A stretch of 64,000 bases of DNA, taken from Planctomycetaceae bacterium. GTDB lineage: Bacteria; Planctomycetota; Planctomycetia; Planctomycetales; Planctomycetaceae. The notes under the pieces are model-generated. The model ran no database searches. It was not told the DNA's origin and saw only the letters and a list, made by a program, of their open reading frames with translations. The position numbers and the translations under genes were made by a program. The stretch covers positions 310,001 through 374,000 of the forward strand of contig JACKHO010000004.1 in NCBI GenBank assembly GCA_020638955.1, read 5' to 3'. Below are positions 9,364-17,385 of this stretch, piece after piece (the first letter of the stretch is position 1; the number at the start of each line of letters is the position of its first letter).

Positions 9364-10596
9364 CTACTTCAGCAAATTCTGAATACGAACAACCGCTTCT
9401 TCCACGTTGGCGCGGCTGTTGAACGCGCTCAGGCGGAAGTAACCTTCGCCCGACGCGCCGAAGCCGCTGCCGGGAGTTCCCACCAGATGTGCCTGGGTGA
9501 GCAGGTGATCGAAGAAGTCCCAGCTTGGCACACCGCCGGGTGTCTTCAGCCAAATGTACGGTGCGTTCTCGCCGCCAAAAACTTCAATGCCAGCAGCGGT
9601 CAGACCTTCACGCAGCAGCTTCGCGTTCTCCATGTAGAACTTCACGAGTTCCAAAGTCTGCTGCTGCCCCTCTGGCGTGTACACCGCTTCGGCTCCGCGC
9701 TGCACAATGTACGAAACGCCATTGAACTTGGTGCTGTGACGCCGACTCCAGACGGGATGCAGTGGCCGCTTCTCACCCGATTCCGTCGAGACCATGAGGT
9801 CCTTCGGAACGACAGTGAATGCACAGCGAGTCCCAGTGAATCCGGCATTCTTGCTGAAGCTGCGGAATTCGATGGCCACCGACCGGGCACCTTCGATTTC
9901 GTAAATGGTGAGTGGGATGGAGTCGTCCTGAACGAAGGCGCAGTAGGCGGCATCAAACAGAATCAGGCTGCCGTGTTGCTTCGCGTACGCCACCCATTCC
10001 ACCAGTGTTTCGCGGCTGGCAACAGCACCGGTGGGATTGTTGGGATAGCAGAGGTAGACAATGTCCACTTTCTCTTTTGGAATCTCAGGAGTGAATCCGT
10101 TTTCGGCCACACACGGCAGGTACGTGAGACCTGCATAGCGTCCCTGCGCGTCAGCCGCTCCAGTCCGACCCGCCATGACATTCGTGTCCACATACACGGG
10201 ATACACAGGGTCTTGGACAGCGACCGTGTTACCGAGGTCAAACACGTCGAGAATGTTTCCCGTGTCGCACTTGGAACCATCGGAGACGAAAATCTCATCG
10301 GCGTCGATGTGCACGCCGCGTGACTTGTAGTCGTTGTCGGCAATTGCGGTGCGGAGGAAGTCGTAACCCTGTTCCGGTCCGTATCCACGAAACGTCTCAC
10401 GGTGAGCCATTTCGTCAACGGCTTTGTGCATCGCTTCGATGGTCGCGGGCACGAGTGGTTCGGTAACGTCGCCAATTCCCAGCCGAATGACTTTCGCGTC
10501 GGGATTCTCCGCACAGAATTTACTGACCCGGCGACCAATTTCCGGGAACAGGTAACCAGCTTTGAGTTTCAGGAAATTTTCGTTGACGCGTGCCAT
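9364..10596 (-). CDS. dapL: LL-diaminopimelate aminotransferase
   Basis: This PLP enzyme converts tetrahydrodipicolinate directly to LL-diaminopimelate with glutamate as amino donor, giving a short route to lysine. The 410-residue length matches DapL. Visible features are GIGDVTEPLVP (40-50), GYGPEQGYDFLR, SDGSKCDTGN, YPNNPTG (184-190), FDAAYCAF and the PLP Schiff-base Lys249 in SFSKNAGFTGTR. Planctomycetes, like Chlamydiae and plants, use this route. The short space to the downstream lactonase is compatible with one transcript, though no metabolic link is evident. Confidence 0.95.
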   Translation of the reverse strand: MARVNENFLKLKAGYLFPEIGRRVSKFCAENPDAKVIRLGIGDVTEPLVPATIEAMHKAVDEMAHRETFRGYGPEQGYDFLRTAIADNDYKSRGVHIDADEIFVSDGSKCDTGNILDVFDLGNTVAVQDPVYPVYVDTNVMAGRTGAADAQGRYAGLTYLPCVAENGFTPEIPKEKVDIVYLCYPNNPTGAVASRETLVEWVAYAKQHGSLILFDAAYCAFVQDDSIPLTIYEIEGARSVAIEFRSFSKNAGFTGTRCAFTVVPKDLMVSTESGEKRPLHPVWSRRHSTKFNGVSYIVQRGAEAVYTPEGQQQTLELVKFYMENAKLLREGLTAAGIEVFGGENAPYIWLKTPGGVPSWDFFDHLLTQAHLVGTPGSGFGASGEGYFRLSAFNSRANVEEAVVRIQNLLK

Positions 10597-10769
10597 GAGA
10601 CAACTGTTTTCTAATTCTTTGTGAGGGTAAATGACTGGTCAGAAACCGTAATCGCCGAAACGTTTTCCGTGCGAATGCCGGTATAGAGTCGCGGGCAGAA
10701 CATTTCAATCCAACGCAGCGGAACAATCTAACCCGCCCGTTGCGATTCGCCAACAGACCGGAACTCGGC

Positions 10770-12080
10770 TTACTGCGGCTTCCCGGGACCAACAACGGGT
10801 TGAATCCAGGCGCGCTGGGGATCCCCCAGTTCGGAGGGATTCGGATGGGCCATTGACGAAGTAATTCGGGCGCGGACGTAGATTTCATTGCCATGGAAGG
10901 TGTATGTCGCTTTCGGACCTTCGACCGTCTCCAGGACTTCACCAATGGTGCCGTCGTACACCAGCGTCGCAGGAAGTTCGTCCCCGTCCTTGCCGACAAC
11001 TGGCTTTCCTTCCGGATTGTATCCCTTTCGTGTTCCGATGAATTCGATGGTGTAGGTTTCATCACCCACGACGTCGACGTCAACACTCAACTCACGACTG
11101 GATGACTCCACTCGTTTCAGCGTGACTCCGCTACTGGAATAGAACTTTCCGTCCTCCATGGCTTCAACGAGTGTGGCGGGCGTCAATTCATTGGCCAGCA
11201 CCATCACCCAGCCGCGGCCCGGTTCGCTGGCGCGACTCGGAATCTTGTGGTAGTTGTGTCCGTCATCCACAGCCAGGCCGTACATGACGGGCAAGTCGAG
11301 TTCGGCCAGTCGCTTGGTGAGTACGATGTCCCAAATCCGTTCGGTCGAGGCGTGCTGTCCGTCGCCCGAATTGTGAACTCCCGGGTGACCGTTGTAGACC
11401 TCAAAAAACTTCTCACCAACAATGGGAAACAAATCTTCCGCTGTCACGGCGTAGCCGAAGTTGGGATGGTTCAAATGCACGAACATCGGCTCGCCCGTCC
11501 GCTCCCGTAGTGCCCGTACGGCATCGACATTGTTCTGGATGACTTCGCGCACACTTTCACCACCACGTGGTGTGAGCAACTCAGGCACATTGTGGACATT
11601 CATATGAATGGGATGCCGGTGGAACTGGTCGCTGATTTCCTCCCCCTGGATGAGCAGAAACTCGTCGGCGCGGGCCAGTTTTTCCGACACTTCGGCAAAG
11701 GTACGCAAGCGTACCTGCAACACCTCCTCCTGTGTTCGTTCTTCGATCCAATCGGGGAACTTGGCCTTCAGCTTCTCATACGCTGGCTTGCCACCTTTGG
11801 TCTTATCAACGTCAACCCAGCGTTCCTTATTGGCAAGGACGTTGTGATCGGTGAAGACGAGGAAATCATAGTCGTGGTCGTCGTACCACGTGGCAATCAT
11901 TTCGAGGTAGTCGTCTCCATCACTCCAGTGGGAGTGCGTATGCATATTCCCCTTGTACCAGTGAAGACTCGGCCCCGCCTCGAGAGGTTTTCCCTCTGCT
12001 GAGTCGACAGCCGAGGAAAGTACGATGGCAACGCCAAGTAGCGACGCCATGACGACGCCGAGAATTGGAAGATGTTTCAT
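10770..12080 (-). CDS. Exported PHP-domain metal-dependent phosphoesterase-like protein
   Basis: This 436-residue protein has a signal peptide (about 1-28, VLSSAVDSAEG). A PHP domain follows with NMHTHSHWSDGD (His47, His49), VFTDHN (Asp78-His79), LIQGEEIS, NVHNVPELLTPRGG and LNHPNFG, ending in GLAVDDGHNY. These supply the His/Asp/Glu ligands of a trinuclear metal site. PHP proteins hydrolyse phosphoesters or nucleotides; the substrate of exported planctomycete forms is unknown. The C-terminal 130 residues form a beta-rich accessory domain. It precedes dapL on the same strand with a 173-base gap in which I see no gene. Confidence 0.85.
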   Translation of the reverse strand: MKHLPILGVVMASLLGVAIVLSSAVDSAEGKPLEAGPSLHWYKGNMHTHSHWSDGDDYLEMIATWYDDHDYDFLVFTDHNVLANKERWVDVDKTKGGKPAYEKLKAKFPDWIEERTQEEVLQVRLRTFAEVSEKLARADEFLLIQGEEISDQFHRHPIHMNVHNVPELLTPRGGESVREVIQNNVDAVRALRERTGEPMFVHLNHPNFGYAVTAEDLFPIVGEKFFEVYNGHPGVHNSGDGQHASTERIWDIVLTKRLAELDLPVMYGLAVDDGHNYHKIPSRASEPGRGWVMVLANELTPATLVEAMEDGKFYSSSGVTLKRVESSSRELSVDVDVVGDETYTIEFIGTRKGYNPEGKPVVGKDGDELPATLVYDGTIGEVLETVEGPKATYTFHGNEIYVRARITSSMAHPNPSELGDPQRAWIQPVVGPGKPQ

Positions 12081-12123
12081 GAGAACTCGTGCTGATTAAC
12101 TCAGTGGTTGCTGAAAGTGTTTT

Positions 12124-12402
12124 TCAGGATTCGGCCGGCGCTTCGACGTCGGCGGCGGCAACGCATGCCATGCCGTAGAACAGCCCCTGTAATTCGCAAT
12201 GATTGCGGTATTCGGCAGGAATGAGTTCCGTTGTCGGATTATCCCACTCCACAATAATGGTCTGCTTGGCGCCACGACCGAGCACTTCCATGACGCGGCC
12301 GGCCCAACCGCCAATTTCGAGTGACTCGTACTCGGGCATCGTCGCGCCTGGTCGGATTCGCACCTGCATCCCTGGCTCGATTGCTGCTTTCTTCTTCGCC
12401 AT
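12124..12402 (-). CDS. Small conserved protein, SH3-like fold likely
   Basis: This 92-residue soluble protein contains IEPGMQVRIRPGATMPEYES and GRVMEVLGRGAKQTIIVEWD, a pattern of short beta strands typical of small SH3-like or Tudor-like barrels (KOW-like G at the turn). A basic MAKKKAA start suggests nucleic acid or ribosome association, but that is a guess. A GGAACGGAAAC stretch lies before ATG. It sits 43 bases downstream of the PHP gene start in the same strand order, so the two may be read together. Confidence 0.6.
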   Translation of the reverse strand: MAKKKAAIEPGMQVRIRPGATMPEYESLEIGGWAGRVMEVLGRGAKQTIIVEWDNPTTELIPAEYRNHCELQGLFYGMACVAAADVEAPAES

Positions 12403-12502
12403 TGTTTCCGTTCCCTACTGGATGACTCTACTCCCCCGCACTCGATCGCTCTCTCTGAATTGAGTGCCGAAACCGGGGGACGTCTCTTTCCGAAGGCGCG
12501 TC

Positions 12503-12835
12503 TTAGTCTAGGTGACTCAGGTCGCCGGGGCCAATTGGTTTGTCCTTGGTGATGACGTTTGGCCCCTTACCCGCCGTTTTCTCGTAAACACCATCGCCCG
12601 CCTTGACGTATTTCGTGAAGCCAAGTTCGCCCAGGCGTTTGTTGTCGTTCGTCCGCTTATGCATGGCACCTTCCGACCACGTTCCGCCAATGAACGGTGC
12701 CTGAATAATGCGGCGTACCGGTTCGCCGGTTTCGGGATGCTTCTCGAGTGGCGGATCGGAAATTCTTTGGACGCATTCGAAAACTTCTCCGCCCGTTCCA
12801 TCTTCGCAGATGACTTCGTAGACATAAGTTGGCAT
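12503..12835 (-). CDS. FmdB-type protein lacking zinc-ribbon cysteines
   Basis: This 110-residue protein starts MPTYVYEVICEDG and continues EVFECVQRISDPPLEKHPETGEPVRRI, which follows the FmdB/CxxC_CxxC_SSSS family line for line. In the family two CxxC pairs bind zinc. Here the first reads CEDG and the second HPET, so at most one of the four ligands is conserved. A strong GGGAGG lies 8 bases before ATG, so the gene looks functional. The C-terminal half (GELGFTKYVKAGDGVYEKTAGKG) is an extension seen in relatives. The role is unknown; zinc binding at the canonical site is unlikely. Confidence 0.75.
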   Translation of the reverse strand: MPTYVYEVICEDGTGGEVFECVQRISDPPLEKHPETGEPVRRIIQAPFIGGTWSEGAMHKRTNDNKRLGELGFTKYVKAGDGVYEKTAGKGPNVITKDKPIGPGDLSHLD

Positions 12836-12956
12836 ATCATGATCCTCCCATCACATTCCGAATCCCACCGGAAACGGCAACGTGTCTACAATTGTTCTGG
12901 CGAGCCTGCTGTTTTTCAAGTTGCGCCGCCCCTCGAATGCAGAAGCGAACGAAATC

Positions 12957-13832
12957 ATGCGTGTACTCCTGTTCGGTTGTGGCTACCTTGGCCAGCGACT
13001 CGCTACTCGGTTAACGAACGAAGGCCATCAGGTCTTTGCCGTGACTCGAAACCCGAGCCGGGCCGACGATTGGAAGAAGCTGGGCTGGGAAACCGTCGTG
13101 GCCAACGTCGTGGATACGGAATCGCTCCAAGCCCTCCCCGATGTCGACGTCTGCGTCTATGCCGTGGGCTATGACCGCAGCCAGCCACAATCGAAAGAGA
13201 CGATTTACGTCGACGGAGTTCGCAACACGCTTCACGCCCTCGACGGACGTTGCAAACTCTTCGTATATGTTTCCAGCTCCAGCGTTTACGGCCAGGATGA
13301 TGGTTCCGTCGTCGATGCCAACTCCGAATGCCAGCCACTGACCGAGAGTGGCCAGATTTGTCAGCGGGCAGAGCAAATTGTCAACCAGGCCCCCTTGCGA
13401 ACCACAATCGTCAGACTCTCTGGCATTTACGGACCGAACCGACTGTTGACGAGAATTGATCAACTCAAGGCAGGCAAGCCACTTGGGGGACTCGCCGAGG
13501 CCTGGTTGAACCTTATTCATGTCGATGACGCTGCACACGTTTTGGCAACGTTGGCGACGAAACCGGGCACTGAAGCCTTACATCGCACCTACCTCCTCAG
13601 CGACCTTTCCCCCGTTCAACGCCAAGATTTCTACAAGCGACTTGCCGAACTGACGGATGCTCCTCTTCCAACCTTCGATACTTCACTTCCCACGCGTTCA
13701 GGCTTGGGCGGGCTTGGAAAGCAGTGCAGCTCGCGCGAGGTGCTGGCTGATACGGGTATCGAACTGATGTTTCCGTCGTGTGAATCGGGGCTCATCGATG
13801 CAGTCCATCGCACGCCTCAATCTCAGCAATGA
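12957..13832 (+). CDS. NAD-dependent epimerase/dehydratase (SDR, YeeZ-like)
   Basis: This 291-residue extended short-chain dehydrogenase begins MRVLLFGCGYLGQRLATRL, giving the Rossmann motif GxGxxG near residues 7-12. A YVSSSSVYGQDDG segment follows, where the Ser and Tyr-like positions of the active site lie. The canonical YxxxK is replaced by a segment CQRAEQIV, so catalysis may be altered, as in YeeZ-like atypical SDRs. The start at 12957 fits the domain; the frame runs open upstream to 12882 without similarity. It is transcribed divergently from the FmdB-like gene. The substrate is unknown, probably a nucleotide sugar or related compound. Confidence 0.75.
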   Translation: MRVLLFGCGYLGQRLATRLTNEGHQVFAVTRNPSRADDWKKLGWETVVANVVDTESLQALPDVDVCVYAVGYDRSQPQSKETIYVDGVRNTLHALDGRCKLFVYVSSSSVYGQDDGSVVDANSECQPLTESGQICQRAEQIVNQAPLRTTIVRLSGIYGPNRLLTRIDQLKAGKPLGGLAEAWLNLIHVDDAAHVLATLATKPGTEALHRTYLLSDLSPVQRQDFYKRLAELTDAPLPTFDTSLPTRSGLGGLGKQCSSREVLADTGIELMFPSCESGLIDAVHRTPQSQQ

Positions 13833-14268
13833 CGAGGAAGCCAGCTTGCGGCAAGCGAGTCACTTTGGTGACAACTCGCGGGGCTTGTGTCTTCAGATTG
13901 AGTGCCTCCAACGTTGGCCCAACTTCCCAGATCCGATGCGATCACAGTGTGTACTCAAACACAACACGAGAGACGCAATCCATTGAAACAAAAAGGATTG
14001 CAACAAATACCGATCCGCCAGTCCCCCTCCGGTTACACCATCCACCTGCTTGACAGCGGACTATTCCACCAACTACAAATCGGCTCGAAAGTAGTTGTCA
14101 TATTTCGAGTTAGCAAATTGAAGTCACCACCGGCCATTAGAGTTGGCAGTGGAATTTGGACCTTGATTTGTAAAGGCAGTGCCGGTCACGAGGGAATGGG
14201 ATCGGGAGTTCTCTGGCGAGGGAGTGTCGTTAGTACAAAGTTCCACGCTTGGGTCGGAAGATCACTCC
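13833..14268. other. 436-base region without a gene, upstream of pheA
   Basis: Only short, overlapping, unconvincing frames occur here. A hairpin follows the SDR gene (13855-13879: GCGAG TCAC loop GTGA CAA CTCGC, with a bulge) and may end its transcript. A sigma-70-like promoter lies at 14050-14079. The rest is AT-richer than the flanking genes. I see no leader peptide with runs of Phe codons, so attenuation of pheA is not supported. Confidence 0.5.
14050..14079 (+). promoter_or_regulatory. Candidate sigma-70 promoter for pheA
   Basis: TTGACA (14050-14055) is followed by an 18-base spacer and TACAAA (14074-14079). It would start a leader of roughly 180 bases before the pheA ATG. The -35 match is perfect and the -10 is 4 of 6. 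Confidence 0.4.
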
Positions 14269-15426
14269 ATGGCCAAGAAGAAGACCACGGCAAAGGCCGC
14301 TCCAAAACGAGCTGCACGCCCTAAAACGCCTGTGACGAAAATCGTCCGTAAAAAGAAGACGGCCGCTCAGGTTGAGTCGCGTATTCGTTCCGTCGACAAG
14401 GAAATCGTCAAGCTGCTGAACGAGCGCATGACGTTGACGATGGGGCAACTGGAAGAGCTCACCGAACGTCGCGACGTCTGGTTCGATCCCAGCCTCGAAC
14501 GTGAACTCTGGGATCGAATTGAAGCCCACAACAAGGGACCACTCAGCCGCGACGTCATTCGCAGTGTCTTCCGTGAAGTCCTCAGTGCCGCTCGCTGCCG
14601 CGTGAAGAAAGTTCGCGTTGCTTACCTCGGTCCAGCCTTCAGCTTCACACACCTGGCCTCACTCGAGAAATTTGGGAAGACGGCCGACCTCATTCCCGTC
14701 AACACCATTGCTTCGGTGTTTGAAGAAGTGAATCGTGGACACGCCGACTACGGAATTGTGCCCATCGAAAACAGCACCGACGGCCGGATTGTCGACACCC
14801 TCGACATGTTCACCCGTCTGCCACTGCGGATTTGTGGTGAAGTGCAAATGTCGATTCATCACAACCTGTTGTCTCGATCGGCCCGGAGTGAAATCACCGA
14901 GATTTACTCCAAGCCGCAAGCGCTTTCACAATGTCGCGACTGGCTCGCCCGTAACATGCCGCACGCCAAAACATACGACGTCACCAGCACGTCGACAGCG
15001 GCGGAGCTGGCCCGTAACAAGCCGGGGGTGGGAGCCATCGCAAGCCAGCAGGCAGCCGTGCAGTATGGACTTGATATCGTTGCTGAACGAATTGAGGACA
15101 ACTCACACAACATTACCCGGTTCGCCATTATTGGTGATCAGGACACGAATCCAACCGGACGCGACCGCACTGCGTTGCTGCTGCAAATCCCACACACGCC
15201 CGGTTCACTTACTGAGAGCCTCACGGCGTTCAAGAACAACAAAATCAATCTGACGTGGATTGAGTCGTTCCCGCTGCGTGGACCTGAGTCCGGCTATTTG
15301 TTCTTCCTGGACTTCGAAGGACACTCCAAAGACCTGAAAATTCGCAAGGCGCTCGCCGCACTGGAAAAGAAAGCGGTGCGACTTGAAGTGTTGGGTTCGT
15401 ATCCGCGCAGCGACGCTGTAGAATAG
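14269..15426 (+). CDS. pheA: Bifunctional chorismate mutase/prephenate dehydratase
   Basis: This P-protein converts chorismate to prephenate and then to phenylpyruvate in phenylalanine synthesis. From ATG 14269 it has 385 residues. It starts with a basic Lys/Ala-rich tail (MAKKKTTAKAAPKRAARPK, about 1-35). The AroQ-type chorismate mutase helices follow (about 35-105, RIRSVDKEIVKLLNERM). Next is the dehydratase domain (about 112-290: VAYLGPAFSFTHLA, GIVPIENSTDGRI, TSTSTAAELA) and the ACT domain (about 300-375: TALLLQIPHTPGSL, NLTWIESFPLRG), the usual Phe-sensing allosteric site. The 30-residue longer reading from 14179 has no similarity. The basic tail is unusual for PheA. Confidence 0.93.
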   Translation: MAKKKTTAKAAPKRAARPKTPVTKIVRKKKTAAQVESRIRSVDKEIVKLLNERMTLTMGQLEELTERRDVWFDPSLERELWDRIEAHNKGPLSRDVIRSVFREVLSAARCRVKKVRVAYLGPAFSFTHLASLEKFGKTADLIPVNTIASVFEEVNRGHADYGIVPIENSTDGRIVDTLDMFTRLPLRICGEVQMSIHHNLLSRSARSEITEIYSKPQALSQCRDWLARNMPHAKTYDVTSTSTAAELARNKPGVGAIASQQAAVQYGLDIVAERIEDNSHNITRFAIIGDQDTNPTGRDRTALLLQIPHTPGSLTESLTAFKNNKINLTWIESFPLRGPESGYLFFLDFEGHSKDLKIRKALAALEKKAVRLEVLGSYPRSDAVE

Positions 15427-15437
15427 ACGACGCCTGC

Positions 15438-15457
15438 GGCAGGCGTTTTAGCCTGCC
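15438..15457. terminator. Hairpin after pheA
   Basis: GGCAGGC (15438-15444), loop GTTTTA, GCCTGCC (15451-15457), 12 bases after the pheA stop and followed by GAGTTTTCG. The 7-bp GC-rich stem with a T-containing tail could be an intrinsic terminator, but the CCTGCGGCAGG overlap also allows alternative folding. Confidence 0.5.
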
Positions 15458-15489
15458 GAGTTTTCGTCCCGTCGAACAAGGAACGCCCC

Positions 15490-16368
15490 ATGTCAGGTGA
15501 ACGCTCGCTGCGTGAATGTTGTCTGGCAGAGGTCGTCGGCACATTCCTGCTGATTTTCTTCGGCTGCGGTGCCGTCCATGTCGCCGTATTATTCGGCGGG
15601 CTGCAGGGCTTGTGGCAGGTCGGCATTGTGTGGGGACTCGCCATTATGCTGGCGATTTACACCATTGGCCACATCAGCGGTGCTCACATTAATCCCGCCA
15701 TTACCATTGGGCTCGCATTCTGGGGACGCTTTCCACGAGGTCGAGTCGTCCCCTACATCCTGTACCAGTTCGTCGGAGCAATTCTTGCAGCCGTTGCGCT
15801 GTATGGGCTCTTCCAGGGACCGTTGGCCGATTTCGAAAAGGAACATGGCATTGTCCGTGGTGAACCGGAAAGTGTGCTGACCGCCATGTGCTATGGCGAG
15901 TATTACATGAATCCCGGTGGCTATGAGTTCGAAGAAGACGGAAAGGTCGATTCGAAAAAACTCGCACAACACCTGGAGCGAACATCGATGGCGACGGCCT
16001 TCCTGGCGGAGTTAATTGGGACAGCCATTCTGGCTTTTGTCGTTGTCAGTACCACGAGCACAGGGAACGAAGACGTCCCACATCGCCTGGCCCCGGTATT
16101 TATTGGACTCACAGTTGCCGCACTCATTTGTGTACTGGCACCGCTGACGCAGGCGTGTTTTAATCCCGCCCGTGACTTCGGACCAAGAATTGTCGCGGCA
16201 CTTGCAGGTTGGGGACAGGCCGCCCTGCCGGGTCCTAATGGCGCGGGGATTGTCGTCGTCTACGCTTTTGCTCCAATTATTGGTTCCATCGTGGGAGTGG
16301 GTTTCGCCGCTCAACTGGTGAGCCACGATGTTGTGTTACCCAACCCAGAAGACAAAGAACTGGAGTAG
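15490..16368 (+). CDS. glpF: MIP family channel, aquaglyceroporin type
   Basis: This six-helix plasma-membrane channel probably passes glycerol and other small neutral solutes. The 292-residue protein has both MIP half-helix motifs. The first is HINPAITIG (NPA at 68-70) and the second CFNPARDFGPR. The Asp after NPAR marks the GlpF branch rather than water-selective AqpZ. Between helices 3 and 4 is an unusually long loop (about residues 110-165, with EFEEDGKVDSKKL) rich in charged residues. AAGGAA lies 6 bases before ATG. No glycerol kinase or regulator lies beside it. Confidence 0.9.
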   Translation: MSGERSLRECCLAEVVGTFLLIFFGCGAVHVAVLFGGLQGLWQVGIVWGLAIMLAIYTIGHISGAHINPAITIGLAFWGRFPRGRVVPYILYQFVGAILAAVALYGLFQGPLADFEKEHGIVRGEPESVLTAMCYGEYYMNPGGYEFEEDGKVDSKKLAQHLERTSMATAFLAELIGTAILAFVVVSTTSTGNEDVPHRLAPVFIGLTVAALICVLAPLTQACFNPARDFGPRIVAALAGWGQAALPGPNGAGIVVVYAFAPIIGSIVGVGFAAQLVSHDVVLPNPEDKELE

Positions 16369-16423
16369 CAGTTCCCGCCAACTCCTCAGTTTTCCTTTAC
16401 TTTCCAACCGGGAGATTCCCTGA

Positions 16424-17155
16424 ATGCTTCGAATGACCACGCCCCTCATACTGCTCGCACTTGCTCAAGTCAGCTTCGCCGCAGATCCCTTTGCCGCACC
16501 TGCTGAATCTGGCGAGATGGAACAATTGTTCAACGGAAAAGACCTCACCGGCTGGGATGGCGACGCGCGTCTCTGGTCCGTGAAAGATGGTGTCATCCAC
16601 GGCGAGACCACGCCAGAAAATGCTGCCAACGGCAACACATTCCTCATTTGCCAGGGACAGGAACTGGGCGATTTCGAACTGCGACTGTCCTTTCGTGCTT
16701 CCGCCAGCAACAACTCGGGCATCCAGTATCGCTCGAAGCACATTACCGACGGCAAGCCACGCAACGAATGGGTGGTTCGTGGGTACCAACACGAAATCCG
16801 CAACGAAAACACTCTGCCGAACGTTTCAGGCTTCATTTACGACGAAGGAGGCAAGCGCGGCCGCATTTGCCTCGTCGGCGAAAAGGCTGCCTGGAATGAT
16901 GGCAAGAAAGAAGTACAGGAAACGTTCATCGAAGGCGATGCGTACAAAGACATTTTCCATTTGGATGACTGGAATGAGGTCGTCATCATCGCCAAGGGGA
17001 ACCACATCCAGCACTACACCAACGGCAAACTCGTGCTCGACTTCCAAGACGACGACGAGCACCTGCTCTCGTCAGGAATCCTGGCCCTGCAACTGCACGC
17101 TGGTAAGCCAATGTGGGTCGAGTTCAAAGACATCCGCATTAAGCACCTGAAGTAG
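16424..17155 (+). CDS. Exported DUF1080 protein (3-keto-disaccharide hydrolase family)
   Basis: This 243-residue protein has a signal peptide (about 1-20, LLALAQVSFAADP). A single concanavalin-like DUF1080 domain follows with LFNGKDLTGWDGD, WSVKDGVIHGET, NTFLICQGQELGDFELRL, NSGIQYRSKH, GYQHEI and GILALQLHAGKPMWVEFKDI. Some members hydrolyse 3-keto-glucosides. In planctomycetes the family is greatly expanded and often accompanies Gfo/Idh/MocA oxidoreductases. No such partner is adjacent here, although one lies at 33.4-34.7 kb. GGGAG precedes ATG by about 8 bases. Confidence 0.9.
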   Translation: MLRMTTPLILLALAQVSFAADPFAAPAESGEMEQLFNGKDLTGWDGDARLWSVKDGVIHGETTPENAANGNTFLICQGQELGDFELRLSFRASASNNSGIQYRSKHITDGKPRNEWVVRGYQHEIRNENTLPNVSGFIYDEGGKRGRICLVGEKAAWNDGKKEVQETFIEGDAYKDIFHLDDWNEVVIIAKGNHIQHYTNGKLVLDFQDDDEHLLSSGILALQLHAGKPMWVEFKDIRIKHLK

Positions 17156-17185
17156 GTCAATGACCTGCAAATTCACGAAAGATAC

Positions 17186-17262
17186 AAACGCAGAGAGCGC
17201 CGAGGACGCGGAGGTCTGAGGCGTCTCTTTTCTTCTCTCCGTTCTCTGCGAACTCTGCGTTT
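17186..17262. repeat. Imperfect palindromic repeat at a convergent gene end
   Basis: AAACGCAGAG (17186-17195) pairs perfectly with CTCTGCGTTT (17253-17262) around an interior of partial GC-rich complementarity. A run TTTAAAAAAAA follows at 17260-17270. A second small inverted repeat, GACACTC (17293-17299) with GAGTGTC (17316-17322), and a direct repeat TCAACCATCTCAAC (first copy from 17321, second about 17351) lie next to it. The position between convergent genes suits a bidirectional terminator. Confidence 0.55.
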
Positions 17263-17385
17263 AAAAAAAATCATGACTGAAGTGGTGATACAGACACTCC
17301 TGTCTGAGGCCGCGCGAGTGTCAACCATCTCAACCGCGGCGCAGCCGCCCTCAACCATCTCAACGCCTGCACGCTCAACGTCGTG

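Noticed and set aside
9487..10323. A 278-codon plus-strand frame
   Set aside because: It is antisense to dapL, whose motifs are complete; there is no independent evidence for a gene.
12882..12956. Earlier start for the SDR epimerase gene
   Set aside because: The 25 added residues have no similarity, and the Rossmann start MRVLLFGCGYLG lies at 12957.
14269..14380. Leader peptide or attenuator for pheA
   Set aside because: No short frame with repeated Phe codons and no terminator/antiterminator pair was found upstream.
17293..17370. Short direct repeats TCAACCATCTCAAC as a CRISPR-like array
   Set aside because: Only two copies with a spacer of about 16 bases; no array, leader or cas genes in the window.
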